Shown here: piece by piece, positions 1-9,026 of the stretch
How the letters are laid out: the number at the start of each line of letters is the position of its first letter
How positions within the stretch are numbered: the stretch's first letter is position 1
Assembly (NCBI GenBank): GCA_028583405.1
Contig: CM053246.1
Span: 21,955,570 to 22,019,569 of the forward strand
Length of the DNA: 64,000 nucleotides
Origin: Pogonophryne albipinna
Taxonomy: Eukaryota; Chordata; Actinopteri; Perciformes; Artedidraconidae
Reading direction: 5' to 3'
The notes under the pieces: model-generated
Databases searched by the model: none
Told to the model about the DNA's origin: nothing
What the model saw: the letters and a program-made list of their open reading frames with translations, nothing else
Position numbers and translations under genes: made by a program

Positions 1-36
1 CGTTGACACATGGTATACAGGGTTTCCCACACATAG
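1..36. other. Flank and possible end of a hAT-like DNA transposon
   Basis: The 19 bases from 18 to 36 (CAGGGTTTCCC then ACACATAG) look like the terminus of a fish hAT-type element. They continue, after the LTR element at 37-4472, with a GC-rich stretch carrying GGGCGGGCCGCCCA (from about 4488). The LTR element would have landed inside this older repeat. No matching right terminus was found, so the assignment is weak. Confidence 0.3.
32..36. repeat. Target-site duplication CATAG (left)
   Basis: These five bases directly precede the LTR and are repeated at 4473-4477 directly after the other LTR. A 5-bp duplication is usual for Ty3/Gypsy-type integrases. Confidence 0.85.
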
Positions 37-409
37 TGTCACGGTGTGTGCAACAAGCAGGACCCAAATGCAGATTTAAAGTGCAAAACCTTTATTTCAA
101 GGATAAGTAATAAACATAGACAAAACAGAACACTCACCGGTGAACTCAGTCACAACGAAAGAAGCACCAACACTGAACACAGGAAGAGACACGACTAAAT
201 ACAGGGAGGGGTAAACAAGGGACGAGAAACAGCTGGGCAGGGGAGGAGAAACACAAGGGCCACAGGTGAACACAATCATATAACGAGACACACCAGGGAA
301 CTAACGACGGGAGGAAAACACACAGGGAAAAGGACCAGACAATAACCAGGGAGGAAAACATGACATCAAACACCCAAAACATCCAAAACAACATAAGAGA
401 ATCCTGACA
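37..409 (-). repeat. 3' LTR of the 37-4472 element (minus sense)
   Basis: This is the second 373-bp LTR copy, offset by exactly 4063 bases from the first. AATAAA on the minus strand lies at 96-91. It is bordered inside by the polypurine tract and outside by the CATAG duplication. The long coding frame of the element runs into it and stops at 146. Confidence 0.9.
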
Positions 410-3400
410 GAACCCCCCCCTCAAGGGACGGATTCCAGACGTCCCAAAGAACCACAAAAGTCCAAAACCCCAAGCAGGGTGGGTGGAGGGGGTCCGGAGG
501 CGGGACACAACACTAGGCGCACCAGGGTGGGTGGAGGGGGTCTGGAGGCGGGACACAACACTAGGCGCACCAGGGAGGGTGGAGGGGGTCCGGAGGCGGG
601 ACACAACACTAGGCGCACCAGGGTGGGTGGAGGGGGTCTGGAGGCGGGACACAACACTAGGCGCACCAGGGTGGGTGGAGGGGGTCCGGAGGACGGGCCC
701 TGAAGGGATCTCGGGCGGACGGCCCGGGGGCAAGGCCAAGTCCAGGGTGGAAATCTCGGGCGGACGGCCCGGGGGCAAGGCAGAGACCAAGGAGGGGGTC
801 TCGGGCGGACGGCCCGGGGGCAAGGCAGAGACCAAGGAAGAGTCAGGGGGCCGAGCATGAGGGCGAAGTCCGCGGCTCTCAGGGGGCCGGGCTCGAGGCC
901 GAAGACCGCGGCTCTCAGGGGGCCGGGCTCGAGGGCGAAGACCGCGGCTCTCAGGGGGCCGGGCTCGAGGGCTAAGACCGCGGCTCTCAGGGGGCCGGGC
1001 TCGAGGGCGAAGACCGCGGCTTTCAGGGGGCCGGGCTCGAGGGCGAAGACCGGACAGCTCCGGAGGCCGGGCAGGAAGGCGCTGACGGGACAGCTCCGGA
1101 GGCCGGGCAGGACCCGGTGTCGGTGGGACAGGTAACGGCAGGACCTCCACCGGAACAAGACATGGGATTGGCAGGACTCCCAGCAGAAGAGCAGTCTGCG
1201 GGACCTCCAAAGGCTCAGGACCTGGGGTTGGCAGGACCCCCGGCAGAAGAGCAGTCTGCGGGACCTCCAACGGCTCAGGACATGGAGTTGGCAGGACCCC
1301 CGGCAGAAGAGCAGTCTGCGGGACCTCCAAAGACTCAGGACATGGGGTTGGCAGGACCCCCGGCAGAAGAGCAGTCTGCGGGACCTCCAAAGGCTCAGGA
1401 CATGGGGTTGGCAGGACCCCCGGCAGAAGAGTAGTCGGCGGGGCCTCCAACGGCACAGGACACTGGGTTGGCAGGACCCCCGGCAGAAGAGTAGTCGGCG
1501 GGGCCTCCAACGGGACAGGACACAGGGTTGGCAGGACCCCCGGCAGGAGAGTAGTCGGCGGGGCCTCCAACGGCACAGGACACTGGGTTGGCAGGACCCC
1601 CGGCAGAAGAGTAGTCGGCGGGGCCTCCAACGGCACAGGACACTGGGTTGGCAGGACCCCCGGCAGGAGAGTAGTCGGCGGGGCCTCCAACGGCACAGGA
1701 CACTGGGTTGGCAGGACCCCCGGCAGGAGAGTAGTCGGCGGGGCCTCCAACGGCACAGGACACTGGGTTGGCAGGACCCCCGGCAGGAGAGTAGTCGGCG
1801 GGGCCTCCAACGGCACAGGACACTGGGTTGGCAGGACCCCCGGCAGGAGAGTAGTCGGCGGGGCCTCCAACGGCACAGGACATAGAGTTGGCAGGACCCC
1901 CGGCAGGAGAGTAGTCGGCGGGGCCTCCAACGGCACAGGACACTGGGTTGGCAGGACCCCCGGCAGGAGAGTAGTCGGCGGGGCCTCCAACGGGACAAAA
2001 CAAAGAGTTGGCAGGACCCCCAGCGGAACCGCCAACGACACTTGGGTAGGGACTTGAGAGGGAACTGGAGAGGGGACTCGAGAGGGAACTGGAGAGGGAA
2101 CTGGAGAGGGGACTCGAGAGGGGACTCGAGAGGGAACTCGAGAGGGGACTCGAGAGGGGACTGGAGAGGGGACTCGAGAGGGAACTGGAGAGGGGACTCG
2201 AGAGGGGACTCGAGAGGGGACTCGAGAGGGAACTGGCGAGGGGACTCGAGAGGGAACTGGAGAGGGAACTGGAAAGGGGACTCGAGAGGGAACTGGTGAG
2301 GAAACTCGAGAGGAGACTCGAGAGGTTACTTGAGAGGGGACTCGGGTAGGAACTTGAGAGGAGACTTGAGAGAGGACTTGAGAGGGACCTCGAGAGAGGA
2401 CTTGAGAGGGACCTCGAGAGGGGACTTGAGAGGGGACTGGAGAGGGGACTGGAGAGGGGACTGGAGAGGGGCCTCGAGAGGGGACTGGAGAGGGGACTGG
2501 AGAGGGGACTCGAGAGGGGACTCGAGAGGGGACTCGAGAGGGAACTAGAGAGGGAACTCGAGAGGGAACTAGAGAGGGAACTTGAGAGGGGACTCGAGAG
2601 AGGACTGGAGAGGGAACTGGAGAGGGGACTGGAGAGGGGACTCGAGAGGGGACTCGAGAGGGGACTCGAGAGGGGACTCGAGAGGGAACTGGAGAGGGAA
2701 CTGGAGAGGGGACTGGAGAGGGGACTGGAGAGGGGACTGGAGAGGGGCCTCGAGAGGGAACTGGAGAGGGAACTGGAGAGGGAACTGGAGAGGGAACTGG
2801 AGAGGGAACTGGAGAGGGGACTCGAGAGGGAACTCGAGAGGGAACTCGAGAGGGAACTGGAGAGGGAACTGGAGAGGGAACTGGAGAGGGGACTGGAGAG
2901 GGGACTGGAGAGGGGACTCGAGAGGGGACTGGAGAGGGGACTGGAGAGGGGACTGGAGAGGGGACTGGAGAGGGGCCTCGAGAGGGGCCTCGAGAGGGAA
3001 CTGGAGAGGGAACTGGAGAGGGGACTCGAGAGGGAACTCGAGAGGGAACTTGAGAGGGGACTAGAGAGGGAACTGGAGAGGGAATTGGAGAGGGGACTGG
3101 AGAGGGGACTGGAGAGGGGACTCGAGAGGGAACTGGAGAGGGGACTGGAGAGGGGACTGGAGAGGGGACTGGAGAGGGGACTCGAGAGGGAACTGGAAAG
3201 GGGACTTGTGTCGGTCGGTACGGCGACAGGACTCGGGGAGCTGGTGTTGGCTGGAGAGCCAACAGGAAACGAGGTGCTGGAGTCGGCCGGTACGCCGACA
3301 GGACTTGGGGAGCTGGCGTCGGCTGGGGAGCCAGCAGGAGACGAGGTGCTGGAGTCGGCCGGTACGCCGACAGGACACGGGGAGCTGGCGTCGGCTGGGG

Positions 3401-4081
3401 AGCCAGCAGGAGACGAGGTGCTGGAGTCGGCCGGTACGCCGACAGGACTTGGGGAGCTGGCGTCGGCTGGGGAGCCAGCAGGAGACGAGGTGCTGGAGTC
3501 GGCCGGTACGCCGACAGGGCACGGGGAGCTGGCGTCGGCTGGGTAGCCAGCAGGAGACGAGGTGCTGGAGTCGGAACTGGGGCCGGAACCATGGCTGCTG
3601 GGGCCAGCACTGGGGCCGGGACCATGGCTGCTGGGGCCAGAACTGGGGCCGGGACCATGGCTGCTGGAGCCCGGGCTGCTAGTCTGGCCTTGCGACGACT
3701 CCTCTTAGCAGCCGCCTGAATACTCCGTGGACCTCCCAAAGCCAGACGAGATCCAGCATACGACTCCTGAACAGGAGCAGGAACTGGGGCAGAAGCATGG
3801 GTTAACCCCAGACGGATCCCAGCGAGGCGTATGGTGCCAGGTTGGGATTTGGAAGACAGGGAGCTAGCATGCCAGGAATCACATGTTGAAAGGAAGTCCA
3901 AAATCCAGTCAGGTAAGAATTCCACAAAACATGGTTTCTCTGCTGCCAACTGGAGCGCCTCTCCCAGAGCGGCCCTCTTCTGCCGAACACTGGACGCTTC
4001 CTTCCACCAATCGAAGCAGCAAGCCAGATAGAAGGTGAAATGCTGTAATTCAACCTCCCATGGATCATCTGCTGGGTCCAT
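146..4081 (-). CDS. Gag-like N-terminus fused to proline-rich tandem repeats
   Basis: An open frame of about 1311 codons runs from the ATG at 4081 (MDPADDP) to a stop at 146 inside the 3' LTR. An earlier in-frame ATG at 4105 overlaps the LTR and primer site and is less likely. Roughly the first 130-140 residues are non-repetitive, with aromatic- and Cys-rich stretches, and end in a basic cluster (KRSRRKAR). The remainder is tandem arrays: an 11-residue AAMVPAPV unit, a 24-residue PTPAPR unit, about 95 four-residue VPSx units, a 20-residue GVLPT...[11 protein letters not shown] unit, a 12-residue [12 protein letters not shown] unit, a 15-residue LPPGRPPE unit and a 16-residue [13 protein letters not shown] unit. 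There is no zinc knuckle or enzyme domain. MDPAD resembles the start of sushi-type Gag proteins, but the rest is not recognised. Other frames are also open through parts of the arrays, so translation is unproven. Confidence 0.4.
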   Translation of the reverse strand: MDPADDPWEVELQHFTFYLACCFDWWKEASSVRQKRAALGEALQLAAEKPCFVEFLPDWILDFLSTCDSWHASSLSSKSQPGTIRLAGIRLGLTHASAPVPAPVQESYAGSRLALGGPRSIQAAAKRSRRKARLAARAPAAMVPAPVLAPAAMVPAPVLAPAAMVPAPVPTPAPRLLLATQPTPAPRALSAYRPTPAPRLLLAPQPTPAPQVLSAYRPTPAPRLLLAPQPTPAPRVLSAYRPTPAPRLLLAPQPTPAPQVLSAYRPTPAPRFLLALQPTPAPRVLSPYRPTQVPFPVPSRVPSPVPSPVPSPVPSPVPSRVPSPVPSPVPSPIPSPVPSLVPSQVPSRVPSRVPSPVPSPVPSRGPSRGPSPVPSPVPSPVPSPVPSRVPSPVPSPVPSPVPSPVPSPVPSRVPSRVPSRVPSPVPSPVPSPVPSPVPSPVPSRGPSPVPSPVPSPVPSPVPSPVPSRVPSRVPSRVPSRVPSPVPSPVPSPVLSRVPSQVPSLVPSRVPSLVPSRVPSRVPSRVPSPVPSPVPSRGPSPVPSPVPSPVPSQVPSRGPSQVLSRGPSQVLSQVSSQVPTRVPSQVTSRVSSRVSSPVPSRVPFPVPSPVPSRVPSPVPSRVPSRVPSRVPSPVPSRVPSPVPSRVPSRVPSRVPSRVPSPVPSPVPSRVPSPVPSQVPTQVSLAVPLGVLPTLCFVPLEAPPTTLLPGVLPTQCPVPLEAPPTTLLPGVLPTLCPVPLEAPPTTLLPGVLPTQCPVPLEAPPTTLLPGVLPTQCPVPLEAPPTTLLPGVLPTQCPVPLEAPPTTLLPGVLPTQCPVPLEAPPTTLLPGVLPTQCPVPLEAPPTTLLPGVLPTLCPVPLEAPPTTLLPGVLPTQCPVPLEAPPTTLLPGVLPTPCPEPLEVPQTALLPGVLPTPCPESLEVPQTALLPGVLPTPCPEPLEVPQTALLPGVLPTPGPEPLEVPQTALLLGVLPIPCLVPVEVLPLPVPPTPGPARPPELSRQRLPARPPELSGLRPRARPPESRGLRPRARPPESRGLSPRARPPESRGLRPRARPPESRGLRPRARPPESRGLRPHARPPDSSLVSALPPGRPPETPSLVSALPPGRPPEISTLDLALPPGRPPEIPSGPVLRTPSTHPGAPSVVSRLQTPSTHPGAPSVVSRLRTPSTLPGAPSVVSRLQTPSTHPGAPSVVSRLRTPSTHPAWGFGLLWFFGTSGIRPLRGGFCQDSLMLFWMFWVFDVMFSSLVIVWSFSLCVFLPSLVPWCVSLYDCVHLWPLCFSSPAQLFLVPCLPLPVFSRVSSCVQCWCFFRCD
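411..423 (-). other. Polypurine tract
   Basis: On the minus strand a run TGAGGGGGGGGTT, followed by one C, directly precedes the 3' LTR. This is the usual plus-strand primer site for LTR retrotransposons and fixes the orientation as minus. Confidence 0.7.
479..690. repeat. 48-bp tandem array
   Basis: About 4.4 copies of a 48-bp unit with the core GGGTGGAGGGGGTC and ACACAACACTAGGCGCACCA. It encodes a 16-residue repeat in the minus-strand frame. Copies differ by single substitutions (ccgg/ctgg, gggt/gagg). Confidence 0.85.
700..850. repeat. 45-bp tandem array
   Basis: About three copies of a 45-bp unit built on CTCGGGCGGACGGCCCGGGG. It encodes a 15-residue [18 protein letters not shown] repeat on the minus strand. 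Confidence 0.8.
855..1075. repeat. 36-bp tandem array
   Basis: About six copies of a 36-bp unit with the core CTCAGGGGGCCGGGCTCGAG. It encodes the 12-residue repeat [12 protein letters not shown] on the minus strand and degenerates towards 1110. Confidence 0.85.
1141..2040. repeat. 60-bp tandem array, 15 copies
   Basis: Fifteen consecutive 60-bp units begin GGGCCTCCAAC or GGACCTCCAAC and contain TTGGCAGGACCCCCGGCAG. Two subtypes are visible: units before about 1440 carry GAGCAGTCTGCG and later units carry GAGTAGTCGGCG. This suggests amplification in two phases. It encodes a 20-residue repeat on the minus strand. Confidence 0.9.
2045..3208. repeat. 12-bp tandem array, about 95 copies
   Basis: About 1.16 kb of 12-bp units of the form AGAGGGGACTSG or AGAGGGAACTSG encodes VPSP/VPSR repeats on the minus strand. 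Unit variants alternate in higher-order blocks, as expected for unequal exchange or slippage. Confidence 0.9.
3211..3571. repeat. 72-bp tandem array
   Basis: About five copies of a 72-bp unit containing GGCCGGTACGCCGACAGGAC and GGAGCCAGCAGGAGACGAGG. It encodes a 24-residue repeat with two PTPAPR-type motifs. Later copies are nearly identical and the first is diverged. Confidence 0.85.
3573..3671. repeat. 33-bp tandem array
   Basis: Three copies of a 33-bp unit with GGGACCATGGCTGCTGGGGC encode [11 protein letters not shown] on the minus strand, next to the non-repetitive N-terminal part of the frame. Confidence 0.85.
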
Positions 4082-4086
4082 TAGTG

Positions 4087-4096
4087 GTTGGTGCTT
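4087..4096 (-). other. Predicted primer-binding site complementary to the transcript 5' end
   Basis: Three bases inside the LTR edge, the minus strand reads AAGCACCAAC. This is the exact complement of GTTGGTGCTT in the LTR (4234-4225), which lies at the expected transcript start. There is no TGG at the LTR edge as expected for tRNA 3'-end priming. Tf1/sushi-type elements prime reverse transcription with the folded-back 5' end of their own RNA, and this arrangement fits. A few extra bases pair beyond the ten if one bulge is allowed. Confidence 0.6.
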
Positions 4097-4099
4097 TTC

Positions 4100-4472
4100 T
4101 GTCACGGTGTGTGCAACAAGCAGGACCCAAATGCAGATTTAAAGTGCAAAACCTTTATTTCAAGGATAAGTAATAAACATAGACAAAACAGAACACTCAC
4201 CGGTGAACTCAGTCACAACGAAAGAAGCACCAACACTGAACACAGGAAGAGACACGACTAAATACAGGGAGGGGTAAACAAGGGACGAGAAACAGCTGGG
4301 CAGGGGAGGAGAAACACAAGGGCCACAGGTGAACACAATCATATAACGAGACACACCAGGGAACTAACGACGGGAGGAAAACACACAGGGAAAAGGACCA
4401 GACAATAACCAGGGAGGAAAACATGACATCAAACACCCAAAACATCCAAAACAACATAAGAGAATCCTGACA
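4100..4472 (-). repeat. 5' LTR of the 37-4472 element (minus sense)
   Basis: This 373-bp LTR runs TG...CA and matches the copy at 37-409 base for base as far as I can compare by eye. In minus sense it carries a TATA-like box at 4264-4258, a probable transcription start near 4235 and an AATAAA signal at 4159-4154. That order gives U3, R and U5 in the expected arrangement. Confidence 0.9.
4258..4264 (-). promoter_or_regulatory. TATA-like box of the LTR promoter
   Basis: The minus strand reads TATTTAG here. About 29 bases downstream comes the segment GTTGGTGCTT (4234-4225), which is complementary to the first interior bases. This spacing fits transcription starting near 4235. The same box occurs in the other LTR at 195-201. 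Confidence 0.5.
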
Positions 4473-4477
4473 CATAG
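4473..4477. repeat. Target-site duplication CATAG (right)
   Basis: Right-hand partner of 32-36. Removing the element and one copy restores a continuous flanking sequence (CCCACACATAG then ACTATACTTGG). Confidence 0.85.
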
Positions 4478-5795
4478 ACTATACTTGGGCGGGCCGCCCA
4501 GGTATATTAACGGCCGCCCAAGTATATTTCGCGACCCATTTAGATTTTTTCTTTTTTTTTAATAATATATATATTTGTTTTCGTCCGTGACCACGACACC
4601 ATCTGCGATCGATTAACTTGTGGACAATGATCCCTCGACTCTACGCCTCCTGTACCCAGTCCCGGACTGGCCATCGGGAGGACCGGGGGGTTTCCTGAAG
4701 GCCTGGCCTGTTAAGTGGCCTGCCTCACACAGGGTGACTGGCTGTCCACATGATGTGGCCTCCCGACATGGCCACAGTCATACAGATCATAAATCAAAGC
4801 CGTTGATTGGTCTCTGTGTGTCATTCAAGCTCGGGATAACCTCAGCTCAGGTGAGGTAAAGGACTCTCTGAGTATTTAGATAGTTAACTTAGTCTAAGTT
4901 CTCTGTGGGTCTCAAACGGTTTGGTCACCATTTATGTAAACACATATTTCCATTTGAGAGGGTAGTGATTAGTAAAATATGCATGAATAAAAAATAAAAA
5001 GTTAACTCGGTGAAAAAAGGTAAGATACACTTTTAAAACTTGTTGAGAGCTAAAACTAGTCTTTGCTGCTGCCTCAAAGAGGAGCAGGGGAGAGAGGAGG
5101 GAGACAGGAGAGGCTGATTCAGGAGCAGACACACTCACAACTATAAATGAACCAAAAATAAATAAACAAGTTTCAGTGTTTTTTTCATATTGGAAATGGT
5201 ATGTTATTGGTTATGGCCATGATTTTATGATTATTGAAATGTATACAGTTCTGTTTCATATAGGTGTTTCCATAGATCTAGTCTCTTTATTTTCCCCTCA
5301 AAATGCACCAGATTGATGCATTTCACTCCAACATTTAAAAACAAATCTTACCTGGGGAGCATGCCCCCTGGACGATTTGAGGTCCACCCCCACTTACAAT
5401 CACATTGATAGGTTCCTAAATACATTTACAATTTTTTTTTAAATAGTAACCCATGTCCATATATGTTTATTTGTGGGTAGTAGATTTAAACTATAGGGCT
5501 ATCACTATGGGCCCTGCCTGTACCTGTTCGCTCTGCCATGGCGTGAAGGGTCTGCTAACAAGCGACCAACAGAAAGGTTAATGTTGTTGCACGTCACGTC
5601 ACCTCACTATAAGACTAACATTCCTGACAATAGATCTCAATAGTCATCTCTTATGGTGTAAATGCATTTTTAATAATATTTTTGAATGGAACATTCTCAA
5701 CATGAATGCATAAATCCAAATAAATATAACTTAAATATGTGGGGAAATACTGTGTTTGAAATGTGTAATTGAAATTAGATGCTAGCTTTTTGTTT
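4478..5795. other. Unassigned repeat-like intergenic stretch
   Basis: No coding sequence is supported. The left part (to about 4620) is the GC-rich hAT-like flank described at 1-36, followed by AT-rich sequence. From about 4655 the sequence CAGTCCCGGACTGGCC resembles another DNA-transposon terminus, but no partner end was seen. The rest is AT-rich, with scattered short runs of T. Confidence 0.4.
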
Positions 5796-5796
5796 T

Positions 5797-5821
5797 AATA
5801 TATATATATATATATATATAT
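5797..5821. repeat. (AT)n microsatellite
   Basis: An uninterrupted AT dinucleotide run of about 24 bases. Confidence 0.9.
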
Positions 5822-6899
5822 TTTGTATTCCAGTATTCCTTCAGATATGTTAAGTGGCATGGCATTCAACACAATGCTGCTCACCTCCTTCAGTTGGGAG
5901 AAAAGCTGGTTCAGGTTCAGCCTTATGGGGGTACAGGGCTGCTGAGCCTAGAGATGGATCTGTTGGTCCTGGCACCAGGGGGAGGGACAACTGATTTAGT
6001 ATGAATAGCTGCTAATAATCTGCCTGTATTTGTTAAATGTCAGCTAAAAGACCAGTGCAATTAAAAACCTGTATAGATATTAACAGTACTTAATGTCAGC
6101 TTAGTAAAAAAAAACATAACAATTATTATTTACAATGGACTAAGCTTAGCTAACAGACATAATTCCACCACTCATGGACCACACCCACCTTTTCTTTTGA
6201 AAGACTGGGTGTTGCCCTTTAGTCTCTCTCTCTTGTTTTTCTCTCCTTTCTTTTCTCTTTTGAAAGCCTGACTTTGTGAGTCGTTGAGACATGGTACTAC
6301 ACACGTAAGTACTAGCATCCCTGCTCCTCACATGCTCACACTAGTGTCTGCTAGAAAGTGCCGGCGGTGCTGCACCGCGTTTGGAGGCAGGACCAAACCA
6401 TTACATGTAAATAGAACGGGGTGTACAGAGGCTTTGGATAATTAACTTTTTGGAAGAAAATAAGTTAAATGAATTGTAAGTTTAGTGAGTACTTTACATT
6501 ATCGATATAACGTCCTATTAATGTTAATTCTTGATGAATGATGAAAGGTTACTTAAACCTTTTTTTCTTAATGTTCTAAAATAGTTTGGGCCCCGTGGTG
6601 AGAGTGTTTGGGGTGGCCAATAGGGTGGCCATGATTCAGCTGGGGGTGGCCACGGCCACCCCCAGCCACCCCCCAGCTCCGCCACTGGTTGGGACTGTTA
6701 TATTGTGTTAAACACTCAGGAATTTCTGTACTGTGCACGGCACAGTGTTTGTTTTTGCACTACATTTTTTATCTTTTGTAATTTTGTACAGAAGAGATTT
6801 TTTGTTGGACTGTAAGACTAAACAGGCTGGCCTTTTTATTTTGTATACTTTTATTCTATATTTCTTATTTTGCTGTGCAATAAAAAAAAAACCATATTA
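5822..6899. other. Intergenic stretch without a recognised gene
   Basis: Only short random frames are seen. At 6620-6690 a self-similar run (GGTGGCCACGGCCACCCCCAG and a CCGCCACTG end) looks like the terminus of a fish DNA element. A T-rich segment follows with an AATAAA-like run near 6880. Confidence 0.4.
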
Positions 6900-7036
6900 T
6901 TAAGAATTTTTTGGTATTTATTTGAGATACATTATGTATTAATCAAACAACAGAAAAATAATCGTTAGATTAGTCGACTAATCGATAAAATAATCGCCCG
7001 ATTAATCGTTTTCAAAATAATCGTTTCCCCCCAGCA
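6900..7036. repeat. Terminal part of a dispersed DNA element (TTAGTCGACTAATCG motif)
   Basis: Overlapping near-palindromes (TTAGATTAGTCGACTAATCG and GATTAATCGTTTTC) match the type of AT-rich, TCGA-centred termini common in fish hAT-like repeats. The other end was not identified. Confidence 0.35.
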
Positions 7037-7945
7037 CTAATGGATGCAAACAAACTATCTCCAACTGAACAGTGCCAAATCAGACATCATCATCATCGGC
7101 ACCCCATCCCGTATCAAAGACATCCAGAATTTCAACTTCACCATTGACAGCCACACTCTATCTCCCCCCCTCACATCCGCAACCTCGGAGTCATCTTCGA
7201 CAGTCAGCTCAAATTCAATCACCACATAAATCACATCACCAGGACCGCCTTTTTCCACCTCAAAAACATTGCCCGTCTCCGCCCATCACTCTCCTCCTCT
7301 GCTGCTGAAACCCTGATTCATGCATTCATCACTTCGCGACTCGACTACTGCAATAGCATTCTCTACGGCATACCATCCAACCTCCTCAATAAACTCCAAC
7401 ATATCCAGAACTCTGCTGCCCGCCTCCTCACCCACACCCGCTCCCGAGACCACATCACTCCCGTCCTCTAGAACCTCCACTGGCTCCCCGTCCGTCAAAG
7501 AATCAACTTCAAAGTCCTCCTCATTACTCACAAAGCCCTCAACAACCAGGCCCCCCCCTACCTCACAGACCTGCTGCACCACCACGCCCCTTCCCGCTGC
7601 CTCCGCTCATCAGAAGCCAACCTCCTATCCATCCCCACCCGCACCAATCACCGGACCTGGGGGGACAGAGCCTTCTCCGTCGCTGCCCCCTCCCTCTGGA
7701 ACTCACTCCCCCAACCCATCAGAGACTGCACTGACCTCACCACCTTCAAAAAACTCACAAAAACTCACCTCTTCAATCTGGCTTTTAATGTGTGATTGTT
7801 TTTGTATTATTTGACTTTAACTTTAACTATATATTTATTTGTTGTTCCTTCCTTTTCTTTTCCCTTCACTATATCTGTAAAGCGTCTTTGAGCACCTGTA
7901 AAAGCACTAACAAATTAAATCTATTATTATTATTATTATTATAAT
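7037..7945 (+). pseudogene. L2-type LINE, 3' end of ORF2 and tail
   Basis: The translated segment carries the familiar C-terminal order of L2/CR1-group ORF2: LNSAKSDIIIIGTPS, then (in another frame) IRNLGVIFDSQLKF, RLDYCNS, LHWLPV, and finally APSLWNSLP with a KTHLF-type end. It is broken by a frameshift in the C-run near 7165-7180 and by an in-frame TAG near 7469. The 3' end has the typical AAAGCGTCTTTGAGCACCTG segment and an ATT microsatellite tail (7921-7942). It is 5' truncated and dead. Confidence 0.8.
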
Positions 7946-8576
7946 CATTGTTATCCCTAAAGAGGGAAGGGACAAAGAATTCTGCGAAAATTATAGGCCA
8001 ATATCAATACTGAATTGTGATTATAAGATCTTCACAAGAATAATCTCTAAGAGAATCGAGAATTTCATGACAGAACTGATAGACGAAGATCAATCAGGGT
8101 TTATCAAGGGACGTCAAACACATGATAATATAATAAGAACATTACATGTAATTCAAGAAGTAAAGGGAAAGGGGGAGAGTGCATTACTCCTAAGTCTGGA
8201 CGCAGAAAAAGCATTTGACAGCGTTAGCTGGAAGTTTCTCTATCTCTGTCTAGAAGCATTTGGCTTTAGTAAAGAATCAATCAACTGCATTAAATCACTT
8301 TATCAAGATCCTATGGCAAGAATACAAATAAATGGCAACCTTACAAATTGGTTTAAGCTAGAACGATCTACCAGGCAGTGGTGCTGCCTGTCCCCTACTC
8401 TATTTGCAATCTTCATTGAGCCATTAGCTCAAGCAATTAGACAAGATGAAGGAATAAAGGGGGTAGTGATTAAAGGCACAGAACACAAAATAGGACTATA
8501 TGCTGACGACATATTGATCCACCTGACGCAGCCAGATCGTAGCCTTCCAAAACTTATGAAACTACTTGATTCATAC
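7946..8576 (+). pseudogene. L1-type LINE ORF2, upstream part (RT domain)
   Basis: This is a 5'-truncated reverse transcriptase open from about 7946 into the insertion point at 8576. It shows ENYRPIS, the [12 protein letters not shown] motif, [12 protein letters not shown] and the catalytic YADD (8499-8510). The motif normally reading Q-G-C-P-L-S-P has become Q-W-C-C-L-S-P, so the enzyme is probably inactive. The frame continues exactly at 17766 after the LTR element is set aside. Family affinity (L1/Tx1-like) is from motif pattern only. Confidence 0.8.
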
Positions 8577-9026
8577 TGTAAGGGAAACTTTTGCTGCAAT
8601 GGAAAGTCAGGACTCAGAGAGACACGAGGAGAGTCGGAGCTTTGATGTCAAACATTGGTAGTTTATTACAAGCATCGGCCGGAGAATTCATATCACAAGT
8701 CACAGCAGCAAAAAGTTCTGACTGCACTGGTGGATTGTCATGTCAATTCTGATCAGCCTATCTCTCCAATAGACCTTTAACTAGTTTACAGAGAGTCAAC
8801 CCACATATTGGGGGAAGGTGTACGTGAACACCTGGAGGCACTGAATCACTTATCTGACTCTAATGGCTCTGTGACCGAGCGTTGACCGGTCATAAAACTG
8901 GTAATGTCAGCAATAGCAAAGATTTCCCATTCCCTAAGACAGATAACAGACTTAGGGTTCGGTCGTAAAACGTCAACAGGCCGAAAGGTCAAATATCTTA
9001 AGTAAAGACAAAATTAATCCCTAACA
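8577..9026 (-). repeat. 3' LTR of the 8577-17760 element
   Basis: An intact 450-bp LTR. The minus strand has AATAAA inside GTAATAAACTACC (about 8650-8660). The inner edge is a purine-rich stretch on the minus strand (AAAAGAGTGGGC) that would serve as polypurine tract. Confidence 0.85.

Larger units (their letters stand above)
37..4472 (-). mobile_element. Complete non-autonomous LTR retrotransposon, Ty3/Gypsy sushi/Tf1-like priming
   Basis: Two direct repeats of 373 bp (37-409 and 4100-4472) begin TG and end CA. They are flanked by the 5-bp duplication CATAG (32-36 and 4473-4477), the signature of integrase-mediated insertion. The polyadenylation signal, TATA-like box, polypurine tract and long open frame all point to the minus strand. 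There is no reverse transcriptase, integrase or protease in the 3.69-kb interior. It encodes only a short non-repetitive N-terminal segment followed by seven tandem arrays, so it would need enzymes supplied by another element. The two LTRs look identical by eye, which suggests a very recent insertion. The Gypsy assignment rests on the inferred self-priming site and an MDPAD-type protein start, and is an inference. Confidence 0.85.

Noticed and set aside
421..2003. Other long minus-strand open frames (525 and 202 codons) and + frames across the tandem arrays
   Set aside because: They arise because the GC-rich repeats lack stops in several frames. Only the frame starting at the MDPAD methionine joins non-repetitive sequence and all arrays.
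2045..3208. Repeat array considered as CRISPR-like
   Set aside because: The units are contiguous 12-mers without spacers, and the setting is a vertebrate genome.
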